Below are positions 20,382 to 32,650 of a stretch of DNA of 64,000 nt, piece after piece. A program made the position numbers and the translations under genes. The stretch lies in the NCBI GenBank assembly GCA_033065855.1, contig JAVXUO010001881.1:1-64000 (forward strand), read 5' to 3'. The notes beneath the pieces were generated by a model. The model searched no databases. It was not told the DNA's origin and was given only the letters and a program-made list of their open reading frames with translations. Position 1 is the first letter of the stretch. Each line of letters starts with the position of its first letter. The DNA is from Escallonia rubra. Taxonomy: Eukaryota > Streptophyta > Magnoliopsida > Escalloniales > Escalloniaceae.

Positions 20382-21418
20382 ATTACAATTTTGGGATATT
20401 AGAATTTAAGAAATGATTTCGCTGGTTAGTTTATATTATCTTATAGATAAGTATCTAGGCAACAAAGTCAGAGGTATAAAGGGAAAAAAAATCTATTTAA
20501 GAAGAGATTGGATTTTTTATGTGCTTTCTGGCAACTTTCGGTATTTTACTAAGTCTTTGAGTTGTAGATTAAGAAAACCTTATGTTAATGAAAGTTATCT
20601 GTGATATTTGTGTTGTGATAGGACAATGGCAAACCAGATAGAGGATAGTCTGCCGTTTGAGGTTAGTCAAATGCCCTCTGAAGGATCCAAAGATTCCCGC
20701 CAGGCATCCTACATTGGAAAGAAGAAAACAAAAAAGGGCCCCACCCCAGAGAGGAGGTGGTAGATTCAGGAAAGAGAATGAGTCCATCAGAAAAGGAGAT
20801 AATGTTTTTGAAGGAATAGATTAAGGTACTCGAGACTCAATTGCAAAGTTTTTGAAGGAAGAGATTAAGGTACTCGAGACTCAATTGGAGAGTATGAGGC
20901 TCAGCTTCGGCCTCAGCTGGGAGCAAAGACAAAAATACTACAATTATTACTTTGGAAGGAAGGTCATAGAGTTGGAAAACTGTTTGGGAGATGAAAATGA
21001 GATAACCTTCTCTTGAGCTGAAGTACAAGAATGGATCCAGGAGTGGGAAACCTACATCCAACCGCAGATGATTAGGATGGGAAAAAGGGGGACCGTAGTA
21101 GTTAAATTAGGAAAATAAGCAGTGTGCCACTGTTGTTGGACTCGTTATTTTAGATCAGTATCTTTGGAATCGTTTGGAAATAAGTGACCCAGTTGATTTA
21201 TGTTATATTTCTGATTCTAGTATATCTGAGTTGTTCATTATAGAAATGCTAGCAGACTTGCACATTTTAAATTAAGGAAAGAGACCGATGTAGAATAAAT
21301 TACATTGACGTAGATTTTGTACACACAAAAAAATTTTATTTTATCATTACAGTGATAATTTGATTTTGATTGGAAAATTAAGGATTCTTACGAGAGTTTC
21401 CTTATAGGTTAAAAAGAA
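20382..21418 (+). other. Leader of the Ty3/gypsy element
   Basis: This untranslated region precedes gag. It contains a short duplicated phrase (AGATTAAGGTACTCGAGACTC at about 20819 and 20863). Frames such as 20413-20604 are AT-rich and unrecognised. No gene is called. Confidence 0.5.
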
Positions 21419-24400
21419 ATGGCGCGAAGAAACGGAGCTCAAAATGATGACGTGTTTAGGATGGTGGAGAACCTCGCTAGAGTCGTGGAACACCAGTTGA
21501 CTGCATTTGGGGGGTCGTCGATTGAGAAGTTCAAAAGGATGGACCCACCATCCTTCTTTGGTACCACTGACCCCTTCAAGGCGGAATCCTGGATATTAGA
21601 CCTAGAAGACATCTTTGAGGTTCTGGGTTGTACTGAGCCACATAAGGTAGTATTCACAGCCTTTATGCTCAAGGATTTGTTCCTTGAGAAATACTTTCCC
21701 CAGACCATAAAGGAGCAAATGGAGATCAATTTCATACAGCTGACCCAGTGGAACCGTTCGATCAAGGAATACGAGGCCGAATTCACTAAGTTGTCTCGAT
21801 ATACTACACACTTAGTGGATACATAAGTCAAACGAGCAAGGAAGTTTGAGAATGGACTGAGGCTCGGTATCCAGTCTCGTTTCTCAACATTAAGGCTAGG
21901 GACTTACGCTGAGGTGGTAGATAGAGCCTTAATCGCAGAAAGGGACAGTGAGGACTTATACTGGATGAGGGACCAACAAAGGAAGATGGCTAGAAATAAC
22001 GAGTCTCACGGAAACAACATGTCCGGTGATACATCCAAGCGCCCAAAACCTCAAGAAGGAAATAGAGGAGTGCAGCCTCAACGGTGGAATGAACAAAGAC
22101 AAGTACCCAGTAGTAGAGCGCCACCACAACAAAGAAATGAACCAAGGTGGAACGTTCAACACAATCTGACAATTGAGAGGGGTGGACAAATTTTAACAAC
22201 AAAATGTAACAGATGCCAGCGCTTCCATCCAGGGTAACCATGTCGGTGGGGGACGGATAAATGTTTTGAATGTGGGCAAGGGGGCCTAGCTAGGAATTTC
22301 CCTAGGGCATGACCTCAAAATCAGGTGAAGAATGATGCAACGAAGCCTAGAGGAATGGCGAGAGTTTTTTCTATGACTTGGCAAGATGCACAAGCTTTAG
22401 ACTCGGTGGTTACTGGTACACTTCTTATTTCTTCCATATTTGCAAAAGTATTGTTTGATTCTGGCGCTACACATTCCTTTGCATTGCATGCTTTTATTAA
22501 ACGTTTGGACAAGCATCTAGAACCATTAGATGTGCCGTTGTGCAAACCCCAATGGGGGACTCGGTTGTTGCGGACCAAGTTGTCAAGAACTGTCTAGTAA
22601 AAATTAAGGGAAGAGAACTAGCGGCGAACCTAATTTGGTTAGATATGATAGAGTTCGATGTCATACTTGGTATGGATTCGTTGGCAACATATCATGCTTC
22701 TGTAGATTGCTTCCATAATAGAGTGACCTTTAACATCCCAGGCCAAGACCATTTGTTCTTCCAAGGATCTAGTATTGGACCCCCTCCACCTATGGTTTCT
22801 GCCTTACATGCGAACCGACTCCTTAGGAAAGGGTGTCGTGGGTACTTGGCATACATTATAGATACCCATCAAAAGGAATTGACGCTAGAAGACTTTTCAG
22901 TGGTGAAAGAATTTCCGGAGGTGTTTCCTGAAGAATTACCGGGGATGCCGCCTGTTAGGGAAGTGAAATTTAATATTGAATTAATTCTGGGGACTAACCC
23001 TATTTCTGAAGCACCATACCGTATGGCACTCCTAGAGTTGAGAGAACTAAAAGCACAACTGTAGGACCTTCTAGACAAAGGATTTATTCGCCCTAGTGCA
23101 TTGCCTTATCGAGCCCCTGTGTTATTTGTTAAAAAGAAGGATGGAACGATGAGACTGTGCATTGACTATCGAAAATTAAACAAAGTGACGATAAGAAATT
23201 GTTACCCTCTGCCCCGCATAGACGACTTGTTTGATCAGTTACAGGGGGCGAGGTGGTTTTCAAAGATTGACCTTCGTTTGGGGTACCACCAACTAAAGAT
23301 CAAGGCAGAAGATGTACCTAAGACCGCCTTTCGCACTAGATATGGGCACTACGAATTTTTAGTCATGCCTTTTGGGTTGACTAACGCTCCGGCAGCGTTT
23401 ATGGACTTAATGAATTGGGTATTCAAACCTTTCTTGGATCAATTTGTGGTGGTGTTCATCGATGATATACTGATATATTCTAAGATGAGGGAAAAACACG
23501 AAAAACATTTAAGAACGGTATTAAGGATCCTAAGAGAAAAGAAGTTGTATGCCAAACTTAAAAAATGTGAGTTTTGGTTGGATATAGTTGTATTCTTGGG
23601 GCACGTAGTGTTGAAAGAATGGATATCGGTTGACCCTAAAAAGATAGAGACGGTGGTCGATTGAAATAGACCTCCTATGGTGACGGAAGTCCGGAGCTTC
23701 TTAGGGTTAGTTGGACATTACCGAAGATTTGTGGAAGGATTCTCACGTATAGCAACACCCTTAACTCGCCTGACCCTTTGCCTGACCCAAAAGGGAGTCA
23801 AGTTTGAATTGAGCGAAGATTGTGAGAAAAGCTTTCAAGAGTTGAAGAAGAGGCTAGTCACAGCCGCTATATTTACACTTCCTAGTGGCTCGGGAGGTTT
23901 CACGATCTATAGTGATGCCTCCCACAAGGGTCTAGGGTACGTACTCATGCAAAATGGAAAGGTGATTGCCTAGGCCTCTAGACAGTTGAAACCCTATGAG
24001 AAGAATTATCCAACCCATGACCTAGAGCTCGAGGCGGTGGTTTTTGCCTTAAATATCAGGAGACACTACCTATATGGAGAACCCTTTGAGATTTTTACTG
24101 ACCATAAAAGCCTGAAGTACATATTCACCCAAAAAGAACTGAACCTGAGACAAAGGTGATTGTTAGAACTACTGAAGGATTATGACCTCAACATCCAGTA
24201 CCACCCAGGGAAGGCCAATGTAGTTGCTGATGCACTTAGCAGGAAGTCATCTTCGTCAATGGCCACCCTAATCACAAGACATAGACATTTATTAGAAGAT
24301 ATGAGGAAATTGGAGTTGGATGTCAGGATTCAGGACTCGAACAAGGATAGTTCACTCAACAACCTGGTGGTACGGCCCACTCTAATCGAGAGAATTAAAA

Positions 24401-25662
24401 CAACTCAGAAGACCGATGAACATCTACTTAAGATAATAGAAGAGGTAAAGAAAGGAGATAAGTCTGAGAACAAGTTACAAGATGGAATCCTTCGTTTTGG
24501 CAATAGGATCTGTGTGCCGGGTAACCCCAGTTTAAAAAGGGAAATTTTAAAAGAAGCTCACAGGTCCGGACCATTACTACCATTGCCGATATCGGAATGG
24601 AAGTGGGAACACGTAACTACGGATATTTTTTCCGGATTACCAAAGACCCATTCTGGACATGATGCTATTTGGGTAATAGTAGACAAATTGATGAAGTGTG
24701 CACACTTCTTGCTTGTTCGGATGACCTATTCGATGGACAAGTTGGCTACCACCTACGTAGAGGAGATAGTGCGTCTGCATGGCATTCCAGTCTCAATCGT
24801 TTCGGATAGAGACCCTTGTTTTGTATCTAAATTCTGGGGAAGCTTACAACATGCATTCGGTACTAGACTACAGTTCAGCATGGCCTTCCATCCCCAAACA
24901 GATGGTCAGTTCGAAGGACTATCCAGACACTAGAAGATCTACTGCGGGCTTGCGTGTTAGATTTCAGGGGTAGTTGGGATGACCATTTGCCATTGATCAA
25001 ATTTTCTTACAACAACAGTTACCAGAGTAGCATTGGAATGGCTCTTTTTGAAGCCTTATACCGTAGGAAGTGTAGATCGCCACTGTGTTGGGACGAGGTA
25101 GGGGAAAGGAAATTGTTGGGACCAGAGCTAGCGCAATTAACTTCGGAGAAGGTCAAGATTATTAAAGAGAAATTATGTGGTGCTCAAAGCAGACAGAAGA
25201 GTTATGCAGACATACGCAGATGGGAGTTGGAATTCCAAGTGGGCAACCGTGTATTCTTAAGGGTGTCACCAATGAAAGGAGTACTACGATTTGAAAAGAA
25301 GGGGAAGCTGAGCCTTAGGTATGTGGGACCTTTTTGAGATACGGGACATAATTGATTTTCTCGCGTATCGTGTATCATTGCCGTCGGAATTAGCCAGTGT
25401 CCATAATGCGTTTGACGTATCCATGTTAAGGAAGTATATCCAGGACCTTACGCATGTGATACAACCAGAACCCTTACAGATTAGAGAATACTTCACTTAC
25501 ATCGAACAACCGGTTCAGATCTTGGATTACAAATAGCAGACACTCTGGACTAAGAAAATTCCCTTGGTAAAGGTTATGTGGATAAACCATGCGGTTGAGG
25601 AGGCCACATGGGAACACGAAGATGAAGTCAGAAGCAAATACCTTCACCTGTTCCAAACCTGA
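21419..25662 (+). pseudogene. Tekay-like Ty3/gypsy gag-pol, decayed
   Basis: Gag starts at ATG 21419. Its zinc knuckle near 22258 is decayed (CFECGQGGLARNFP lacks His and the last Cys). Protease keeps DSGATHSF (about 22455). Reverse transcriptase (23101-23664) keeps FIDDILIYS. RNase H keeps TIYSDASHKGLGY. The integrase has lost its HHCC zinc domain: EAHRS runs straight into the segment before WKWEHV near 24566. The core keeps SDRD and the HPQTDGQ block. A chromodomain-like tail (VKVMW, ATWEHE, YLHLF) ends at TGA 25660. Stops and frameshifts occur at about 21826, 22237, 23064, 23664, 23973 and 24933. The domain order PR-RT-RH-INT plus chromodomain-like tail indicates a chromovirus of the Tekay/Del type. 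It cannot be autonomous. Confidence 0.9.
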
Positions 25663-25692
25663 GGTACGTAAATTTGGAGGACCAAATTCTTT

Positions 25693-25706
25693 AAAGGAGG
25701 GGATAA
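25693..25706 (+). promoter_or_regulatory. Polypurine tract of the Ty3/gypsy element
   Basis: AAAGGAGGGGATAA directly precedes the LTR start TGTAATGCCCG at 25707. It primes plus-strand synthesis in this family. Confidence 0.85.
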
Positions 25707-26079
25707 TGTAATGCCCGAACTTTATTTATTTATTTATTACTATTCAAACCAAAATAAATTTTTTAGCGACGAACTCTTGTTTAGCATTAGTATATTATCT
25801 AGTGACTTATAGCGACAATGGGTGAAGCGATGACGCAACAACCATTGATAAATTTTTCTAACACGTAAAATGTCGTAAGTAGTTTCGGGTCTTTTCATGA
25901 TAATAATAGAAAGCTGGGGAAAAATTAAATTAACTAATGAAAATTGGGAGACTTTTATTAAAAAAATTTAAGCTAGGTTTTTTTTAGCATATATATTAGA
26001 CCTTATGTGGTCAGCCGACCATAAAATTCACAACCATCTAGAAAACGGCTGAGCAGGGTACAGGAGAGAGAGGAAGAAA

Positions 26080-26149
<70 letters not shown>

Positions 26150-26480
26150 TACATATATGAGTGAGATGTGTACATAGACTATGGAGAGTAATAGGGAAGA
26201 AGAAGAAGGGGTCACATGGCTGCCGTGGCAGAAACGGATGGAGGTACGGCTGAGTGATTGTGTTGTGTGGCCATGTGCGATGAAGAAAAAGAGGGAGTAG
26301 CAGAACGGCGAGGCCGTTACCGGTGAGGCCATTGCCGGCGAGGCCGTTGCCGGTGAATGCCGTGTGGCTTGGGCAAGAAGTAAAACCCATGTCACAAGGC
26401 AGTGGGTATGTGATGCTTGGAGTGTGAGATGAAATGTAGAAGGAACAGTGACTATAGGTTGTGTAGGATGGTGTGTCTAC

Positions 26481-26525
<45 letters not shown>

Positions 26526-26821
26526 TATAAGAGCGCATTGTGGGTACTTAGTGTGTGAAATGGGTTCAGAAAAATTAGGAGAGAAAGTAGTTATTTTGGA
26601 ATTGTGTGTGGTGTGTTTGAATGGGTGTGAGTGTGTACGTGAAAGTGTGTTGCGGTGTGCGCGAATGTGTGTGTACAAGATGGTGTGTGTAGTTTGTGGG
26701 CAGGTGTGTAATGTGTTCATGGGAGTTGTGTGTCTAGGCAACAAGAAGGATAGACTAGCTATGAATTTGTGCAAGTACATGTGTGTGAGTAGATGTATTG
26801 AGTAATAACAAAGCCACTTCC
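25707..26821 (+). mobile_element. 3' LTR of the Tekay-like element, truncated
   Basis: The LTR starts TGTAATGCCCG. It contains a long AT microsatellite (26083-26132) followed by AC repeats, and a second TA/TG microsatellite near 26480-26521. It matches the 5' LTR from 26637 to about 26815. It stops abruptly near 26821, where copia sequence begins mid-gene, so about 2.4 kb of this LTR is absent. Open frames here come from microsatellites. Confidence 0.8.
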
Positions 26822-29775
26822 TACCAATTTAGTGATAAAGGCTTTAGAGTAATCTTTGAAGCTTCTCATTGCACTATACAATCTATAAAGAATAATGAAA
26901 CAATTTTGGTAGGAAGTAGAGATAATAATGTTTATTCCATTTAATTAAATGATTTAGCTAACCAAGATGTTAAGTGTGTTAGTGCTATTAGTGAGACATC
27001 TTGGCTTTGGCATCGAAGACTTGGACACATACATATGGAGTATTTGAAGGATATATCAAGCAAAGAACTTGTAAGGGGTCTCCCGAAGATCAAGTTTGAG
27101 AAAAACATAGTATGTGATGCTTGTCAAATAGGTAAGCAAAAGAAAGTATCTCATAAACTGAAGAAAATGGTATCTACTTCTAGACCTTTGCAATTACTTC
27201 ATATGGATTTGTTTGGACCAATCTCTACTACTAGTCTTGGTGGAAAAATTGTTTTGTTATTGTTGATGACTATTCTCGCTATATTTGGACTTTCTTTTTG
27301 GTTACCAAAGATGAATCTCTAGATGTGTTCACTTCATTTGCAAGACATGTTCAAAATCAAAAAGGATATTTGATAACCTATATTCGAAGTAATCATGGTA
27401 GAGAATTTGAAAATTAAAAAATAGGAGCTTTGTGTGATGACATTGGTATATCACATAATTTTTTGGCTCCTAGAACTCTTTAACAAAATAGTGTTGCCGA
27501 AAGAAAGAATAGGTCATGGCAAGAAGCGGCAAGAACAATGCTTAACGAATATGGTTTACCTAAGTACTTTTAGGCAGAGGCGGTCAATTGTGCATGTTTT
27601 GTTCTTCATAGAGTAATCTTGCGAAAATTTTTGTTAAAAACTCCCTATGAGCTTTTTAATGATAAGAAACCTGAGGTGAGCTATTTTAGAGCCTTTGGAT
27701 GCAAATGCTTCATTTTTAATTCTAAGGATCACCTTAGAAAATTTGATTCCAAAATCAATGAGGAAATTTTTCTTGGTTACTCTAATAATAGTATGGCATA
27801 TAGAGTTTACAATAAAAGAACTTTAGTTGTAGAAGAATCCATAAATGTTACTTTTGATGAGACTAATCCTTTTCTTCGAAGGACTAACATTCTTAATGTA
27901 GATGACATGAGAACTTTGGACTTAAGTGAAACATCAAAAGACAACCCTAAAGAAATTGGATTAGGGGAGCAACAATCAAGCTCTCATGGGAGAGACAAGG
28001 AATCAAGCAATGATGCTTCAAACTTGGACAACTCTCAAGCTTTACCAAAAGATTGGACTTACAAGAAAGTTCATCCAAGCGATCAAATCTTAGGTAATCC
28101 TTCGAGTGGGGAATCAAACAATGATGCTTCAAACTTGGACAACTCTCAAGCTTTACCAAAAGATTGGACTTACAAGAAAGATCATCCAAGCGATCAAATC
28201 TTAGGTAATCCTTTGAGTGCGGTAAGAATTCGACACTTTCTCCATCAGCATGTTAATTTAGCTTTTTTCACAAATTGAACCCAAGAACTTTCCCTAAGCT
28301 CTACATCATTAATCTTGGATGCTTACTATGCAAGAAGAGCTAGTTCAATTTGAAAGAAATCAAGTTTGGACTCTTGTGCCTAAACCTCAAAACTATAGGA
28401 TTATAGACACAAAATGGGTATTTAGAAACAAACTTGATGAATTAGGAGTCGTGGTTAGAAGCAATGCTAGATTAGTGGCCCAAGGTTATAACCAAGTGGA
28501 AGGAATTGATTTTGATGAGACATGCACCAGTAGCTAGACTTGAATCTGTTAGAATGTTATTATATTTTGATTGTTATAAAGATTTTAAACCTTATCAAAT
28601 GGATGTTAAGAGTGCTTTTCTAAATGGTTTTATTTCGGAGGAAGTATATGTGGCTCAACCTCTCGGTTTCGAACATGAAAAATATCCAAACCATTTTTCA
28701 TGCTTAGCAAAGCTCTTTATGGTTTAAAACAAGCTCCTAGAGCTTGGTATGAAAGGCTAAGTAATTTTCTTTTAGAAAATGGATTTTCTAGAGGAAAACT
28801 TGACACCACTCTTTTTTATAAAATCTAAGGTCAATGACTTATTTTTGGTGAAAATTTATGTTGATGATATTATATTTGGTGCTACTAATGGATCCTTGTA
28901 CTTCTTGTATGAGTAAGGAGTTTGAAATGAGCATGATGGGAGAACTCGACTTTTTCCTTGGATTGCAAATCAAACAAAGCAAGGATGGATCCTTATCAAC
29001 CAAGCCAAATACACCAAAGATCTACTTAAGAGATTTGACATGGAAGGTTCAAACGCATTTGACACTCTAATGAGCTCATCATAAAGCTTGATAAAGATGA
29101 AAAGGGTAAGGATGTTGACATTAAGTGCAATCGAGGTATAATCGGCTCACTCATTTATCTTACCGCAAGTAGACCCGATATAATGTTTAGTGTTTGTCTA
29201 CGTGCTCGATTTCAAGCTTGTCGTAAGGAATCTCATTTAGTAGCCGTTAAGAGAATCCTTAGATATCTTAAAGGCACTCACGACTTAGGGTTATGGTTTC
29301 CTAGGAACACGTCATTTTTTGACCTAGTTGGTTACTCCAACACCGACTATGTCGGTTGTAAAACTGAGCAGAAAAGCACTAGTTGCGGTTGCTAATTTCT
29401 AGGACACTCACTTGTTTCTTGGAGTTCCAAAAGGCAAAATTCGATTGCTCCTCTCTACCACCGAAGCGGTTGGGGCTTATTGTGCACAAATTCTTTGGAT
29501 GAAACAAACCTTTTTGGATTTTGGACTCAAGTATGATCACGTATCTATCTTATGCAATAACTCTAATGCTATTGACTTGAGCAAAAATCCCATCCAACAT
29601 TCACGGATTAAGCACATAGAAATCAAACACCATTTTATCCGCGATCATGTGCAAATATCGTTATGGATTTCGTGGACGCAAATCACCAATTAGCGGATAT
29701 CTTTATTAAACCGTTAGATTCGAAAAGATTTACCGTTCTTAGAAGAGAACTTGACATGTCTTCACCTATGTGACT
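26822..29775 (+). pseudogene. SIRE-like Ty1/copia pol, 5'-truncated and decayed
   Basis: The 5' LTR, gag and protease are missing. GAG-pre-integrase appears at about 27005-27180 (WHRRLGH, then CDACQIGKQ). The integrase core follows at 27190-27650 (LLHMDLFGPISTTSLGG). Its second catalytic Asp reads Asn in IRSNHGREFEN (usual SDHG). Reverse transcriptase motifs are WVFRNKLDE, YQMDVKSAFLNGF and YVDDIIFGAT. RNase H motifs lie at 29180-29700 (LKGTHDLGLW, YSNTDYVG, IKHIEIKHHFIRDHV). The order IN-RT-RH identifies copia, and the wording of IN and RT resembles the SIRE/Maximus lineage. Many frameshifts and stops are present. The element resumes after a CACTA insertion. Confidence 0.88.
28008..28230 (+). 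repeat. 111-bp in-frame tandem duplication in the copia linker
   Basis: A 111-bp unit starting TGATGCTTCAAACTTGGAC occurs at about 28011 and 28122 with few differences. This duplicates 37 codons in the hydrophilic linker between integrase and reverse transcriptase. Confidence 0.9.
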
Positions 29776-30499
29776 AAATTGTTATATATCTTGTGCGTTA
29801 ACATGCAAGTTTGCACATGCTTGAGCATTATCTCATATGCTTATAGCATGCTTTTACTACAAAAAAAAAAGACTTTTAGGGACGGACATTTCCGTCGCTA
29901 AAAGCCCTATATCCATCGAAAGAGACTTTTAGCGACGGACGCCCCGTCGCTAAAAGTCCGTTGCCTACAACCCTGTCTCTAAAAGTTTTGCGACGGAATT
30001 TTTCAATCCGTCGCCTAAAGTCTACCTTGAACGACGGACGTACAAATACAATTAGCGACGAATATTCTGTCGCTAATTGTATTTTCCGAATTTTAATTTA
30101 TTTTTTTGGAAATAATTTATTAAGTAAAATATTTAGCGACAGAACATTTCTTCTCCAAAAATTGTTGACGTTTAGCGACGGAAATTTCGTCGCTAAACGT
30201 TTGTCGTTTAGAACTTTAGCGACGGAATTTCTGTCGCAAAAAGTCGTTCATTAATAGTAGCAAGACTTTTAGCGACGAAATAAAATTCGTCGCTAAAAGT
30301 CAAACTAATTTAAAATAAAAAATTTATATTTTTAATACCTAAACCTGCAATCACAATCCCTCAACAATTACAATCCAAAAATAAAAGGTATACAAAATTC
30401 AGGAGGGCACGGGAGCGAGGTACAATAGAGTTGGAGATGGGAGTACAAGTTGGGTTGGGGGGGGGGGGGGGCACGAGAGTGGGATACAAAGAGCTAGGA

Positions 30500-30842
30500 G
30501 GGGAAGGGCTGATCAGGGTTCGACGAGTCTCAGATCTGATGGATCCTGCTGATCGTCCTCGTTCGCGGGGGCACTGTGATCCGGATCCAGCTCGGCATGT
30601 CCAGCAGTAATGCCTTGCATGTAAAGGCACGAACGCATTAATCTTGATAGCAATCATATGTAGTGTTCACTAAATGTATATAGTGGTTGTACCTGATTAT
30701 GCACCGAGATCATCCTATAAACCTCCGCAGCAATGCGACGGACCTCGTCCTCATGTAACGACGAGCACTCCACGGTCGGTGTCTGCGTCTGTGGAGATGC
30801 AGCGGGGGGTGAGGACGTTCCTATCACAGCACGTGCAGTCAT
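30500..30842 (-). pseudogene. Possible CACTA ORF C-terminal exons
   Basis: Minus-strand exon-like sequence 30654-30842 contains VECSSLHEDEVRRIAAEVYR. A GTACAACC donor near 30693 and a CATGCAAG acceptor near 30616 would join it to an acidic tail (DPDHSAPANEDDQQDPSDLR). Such tails are typical of ORFs in plant CACTA elements. The identification is by style only, and the upstream part of the gene is missing. Confidence 0.35.
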
Positions 30843-31383
30843 ACCAGGGAGGCCGCGTATGCGGCCTAATGAAAACTGATTAACCCTAATTAAACTCTAG
30901 TTTATAGTAATTATTCCTCATTAAACCCAACTAACTCTGATTAGCCGCCCCTAATTAACCTTAATGTATTGTTAATTTAATATCTAATTAGTCCTAATCA
31001 CCGCTGATTAACCTAATTAAACCCTAATTGTCTTGATAAATCGCAGACAAACCTTAATTAAACCCACTTAGGGTAATTAATTGTAATATGTTCTAATTAG
31101 GCTCAACTAGCCCTAAGTAGCTCGAATTAGCCCGAATTAATCCCTGAATAACACTGATTGAGTCTAATTAAACGCAATTAACTGTAATCAACCCTAAATA
31201 GCTCGAAAACGCATTAACTCAGCATGTTCACCTTAATTAGCTATTATCCCTTTAGGTTCGGTACAAAATCATTTGGTTATACTGAACTTGAGTAGAGAAA
31301 ATCATCATTCCTAAATCCTTTAATATCTAACGATAAACAAATCGGGATTCTCAAGTAAACCCGATGCTTTTGGTTGAAAAGTA

Positions 31384-31790
31384 ATGAACTCAAAAATTTC
31401 CCTAGCTCGTCATGTTGAACCATTAACAGAAATTGAGTCTTTTTTTCTTTCTTTTGTTCACATCAGGTCTTTCCTGGTAACTAAGGCATCTCGTCTAAGA
31501 TCTTATCTTCCGGGACTTCAAATAACACTTTTGGCTCGCAACTCTCCATGTCTGCAGAAGAGAAGAGTTTCTGAGACAAACGATCTTTCTCAGCCTATCG
31601 TAGACATTTCATGCCCTTCATTGTTTCTGAGGTAATTAGATGATAAATACACAATTTTTTTTTACCGATCCCGTATGCCAGATATATGGCTTGCTTTTCA
31701 ACCTATGGATTGCAACCAATATCAAGCAACACAAATCTCGACGCCCCAACCAAATTTATACCTGACATATATCGCTTGCCTTTCAAACCC
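31384..31790 (-). pseudogene. Inverted partner copy of the SNF2 fragment (left arm)
   Basis: Read on the minus strand, this segment corresponds to 31870-32190. It is more decayed: it has substitutions, small indels and the extra block after 31425, and no long frame matching the remodeller survives. It is recognisable through shared stretches such as GTCATGTTGAACCAT, TCTTATCTTCCGGGACTTCA and AACACTTTTGGCTCGCAACT. Confidence 0.8.
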
Positions 31791-31859
31791 CATTTAGCTC
31801 GAATTAGCCCTCATTAGCATTAACCATATTTAGCTCGAATTAGCCCTTATTAGCTCTAA

Positions 31860-32168
31860 TTGGCCCTAGTTGGGACGTCGAGAGTTATTTTGCTTGATAC
31901 TGGTTGGAACCCATCAGTTGAAAGGCAAGCCATATGTCGGGCATACAGGATTTGTCAGAAGAAAACTGTGTATATTTACTATCTAATTACCTCAAGAACA
32001 ATAGAGGGCAGAAAATGTCTGCGACATGCTGAGAAAAACCTTTTGTCTCAGAAATTCTTCTCTTCTACAGACATGGAGAGTTGCGAGCCAAAAGTGTTAT
32101 CTGAAGTCTCGGAAGATAAGATCTTAGACGAGATGGTTCAACATGACGTGCTAAGAGAAATTTTTTAG
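31860..32168 (+). pseudogene. Captured C-terminal helicase fragment of a CLASSY/DRD1-type SNF2 remodeller
   Basis: The 102-residue frame reads SRVILLDTGWNPSVERQAIC, RAYRICQKKTVYIYYLITS, then EGRKCLRHAEKNLLSQKFFS and ends with EDKILDEMVQHDVLREIF. This matches the end of the helicase C lobe, including motif VI (RAYRxGQ, here with Gly changed to Cys), and the terminal EDKxLDxMVxH segment seen in CLASSY proteins. Those host proteins are SNF2-like ATPases that recruit RNA polymerase IV for RNA-directed DNA methylation. The fragment lacks all ATPase motifs, so it is not a working enzyme. It is one arm of the palindrome. RAD54/ATRX-like SNF2 relatives are an alternative source. Confidence 0.7.
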
Positions 32169-32650
32169 TCCATAACTTACCAACAAAAAAGCACCGAGTT
32201 TACTTGAGAATCCTAATTTAGTGGATCGTTAGATATTAAAGGATTTGGAAATGATGATTTAATTTCTCTGCTCAAGTTCACTATAAGCAAATGATGTTGT
32301 ACCAAACCTAAATGGATAATAGCTAATTAAGGTGAACATGCCGAGTTAATGTGTTAATTAGGGTAATTTGAGCTAGTTAGGGTTGATTACAGTTAATTGC
32401 GGTTAATTAGACTCAATTAGTATTATTCAGGGATTACTTCGAGCTACTTAGGGCTAATTGAGTCTAATTAGAGCATATTACAGTTAATTATCCTAATTGG
32501 GTTTAATTAGGGTTTGTCTACGATTTATCAAGACAATCAGGGTTTAATTAAATTAATCGGCAGTGATTAGGGCTAATTAGAAATTAAATTAACAGTAAAT
32601 TAGGGTTAATTAGGGTTAATCAATTTTAATTAGGGCTAATGAGGGTCGAT

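Larger units (their letters stand above)
30880..32650. repeat. Large imperfect palindrome (arms about 0.8-0.9 kb) containing an SNF2 gene fragment
   Basis: The left arm (about 30890-31790) and right arm (about 31865-32640) are reverse complements along nearly their whole length. Matching landmarks include GATAAATCGCAGACAAACC with its partner near 32515, GTTCACCTTAATTAGCTATT with its partner near 32320, and TCGCAACTCTCCATGTCTG with its partner near 32070. The left arm carries an extra segment of about 60 bp after 31425. A spacer of less than 100 bp separates the arms. Outer portions consist of CCCTAATTAA-type repeats on the left and TTAATTAGGG-type on the right. A transcript through it could fold into a long hairpin. 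Confidence 0.88.

Noticed and set aside
26003..26805. Long His/Thr-rich and Tyr/Ile-repeat ORFs around 26 kb
   Set aside because: They are translations of AT, AC and GT microsatellites within the 3' LTR.
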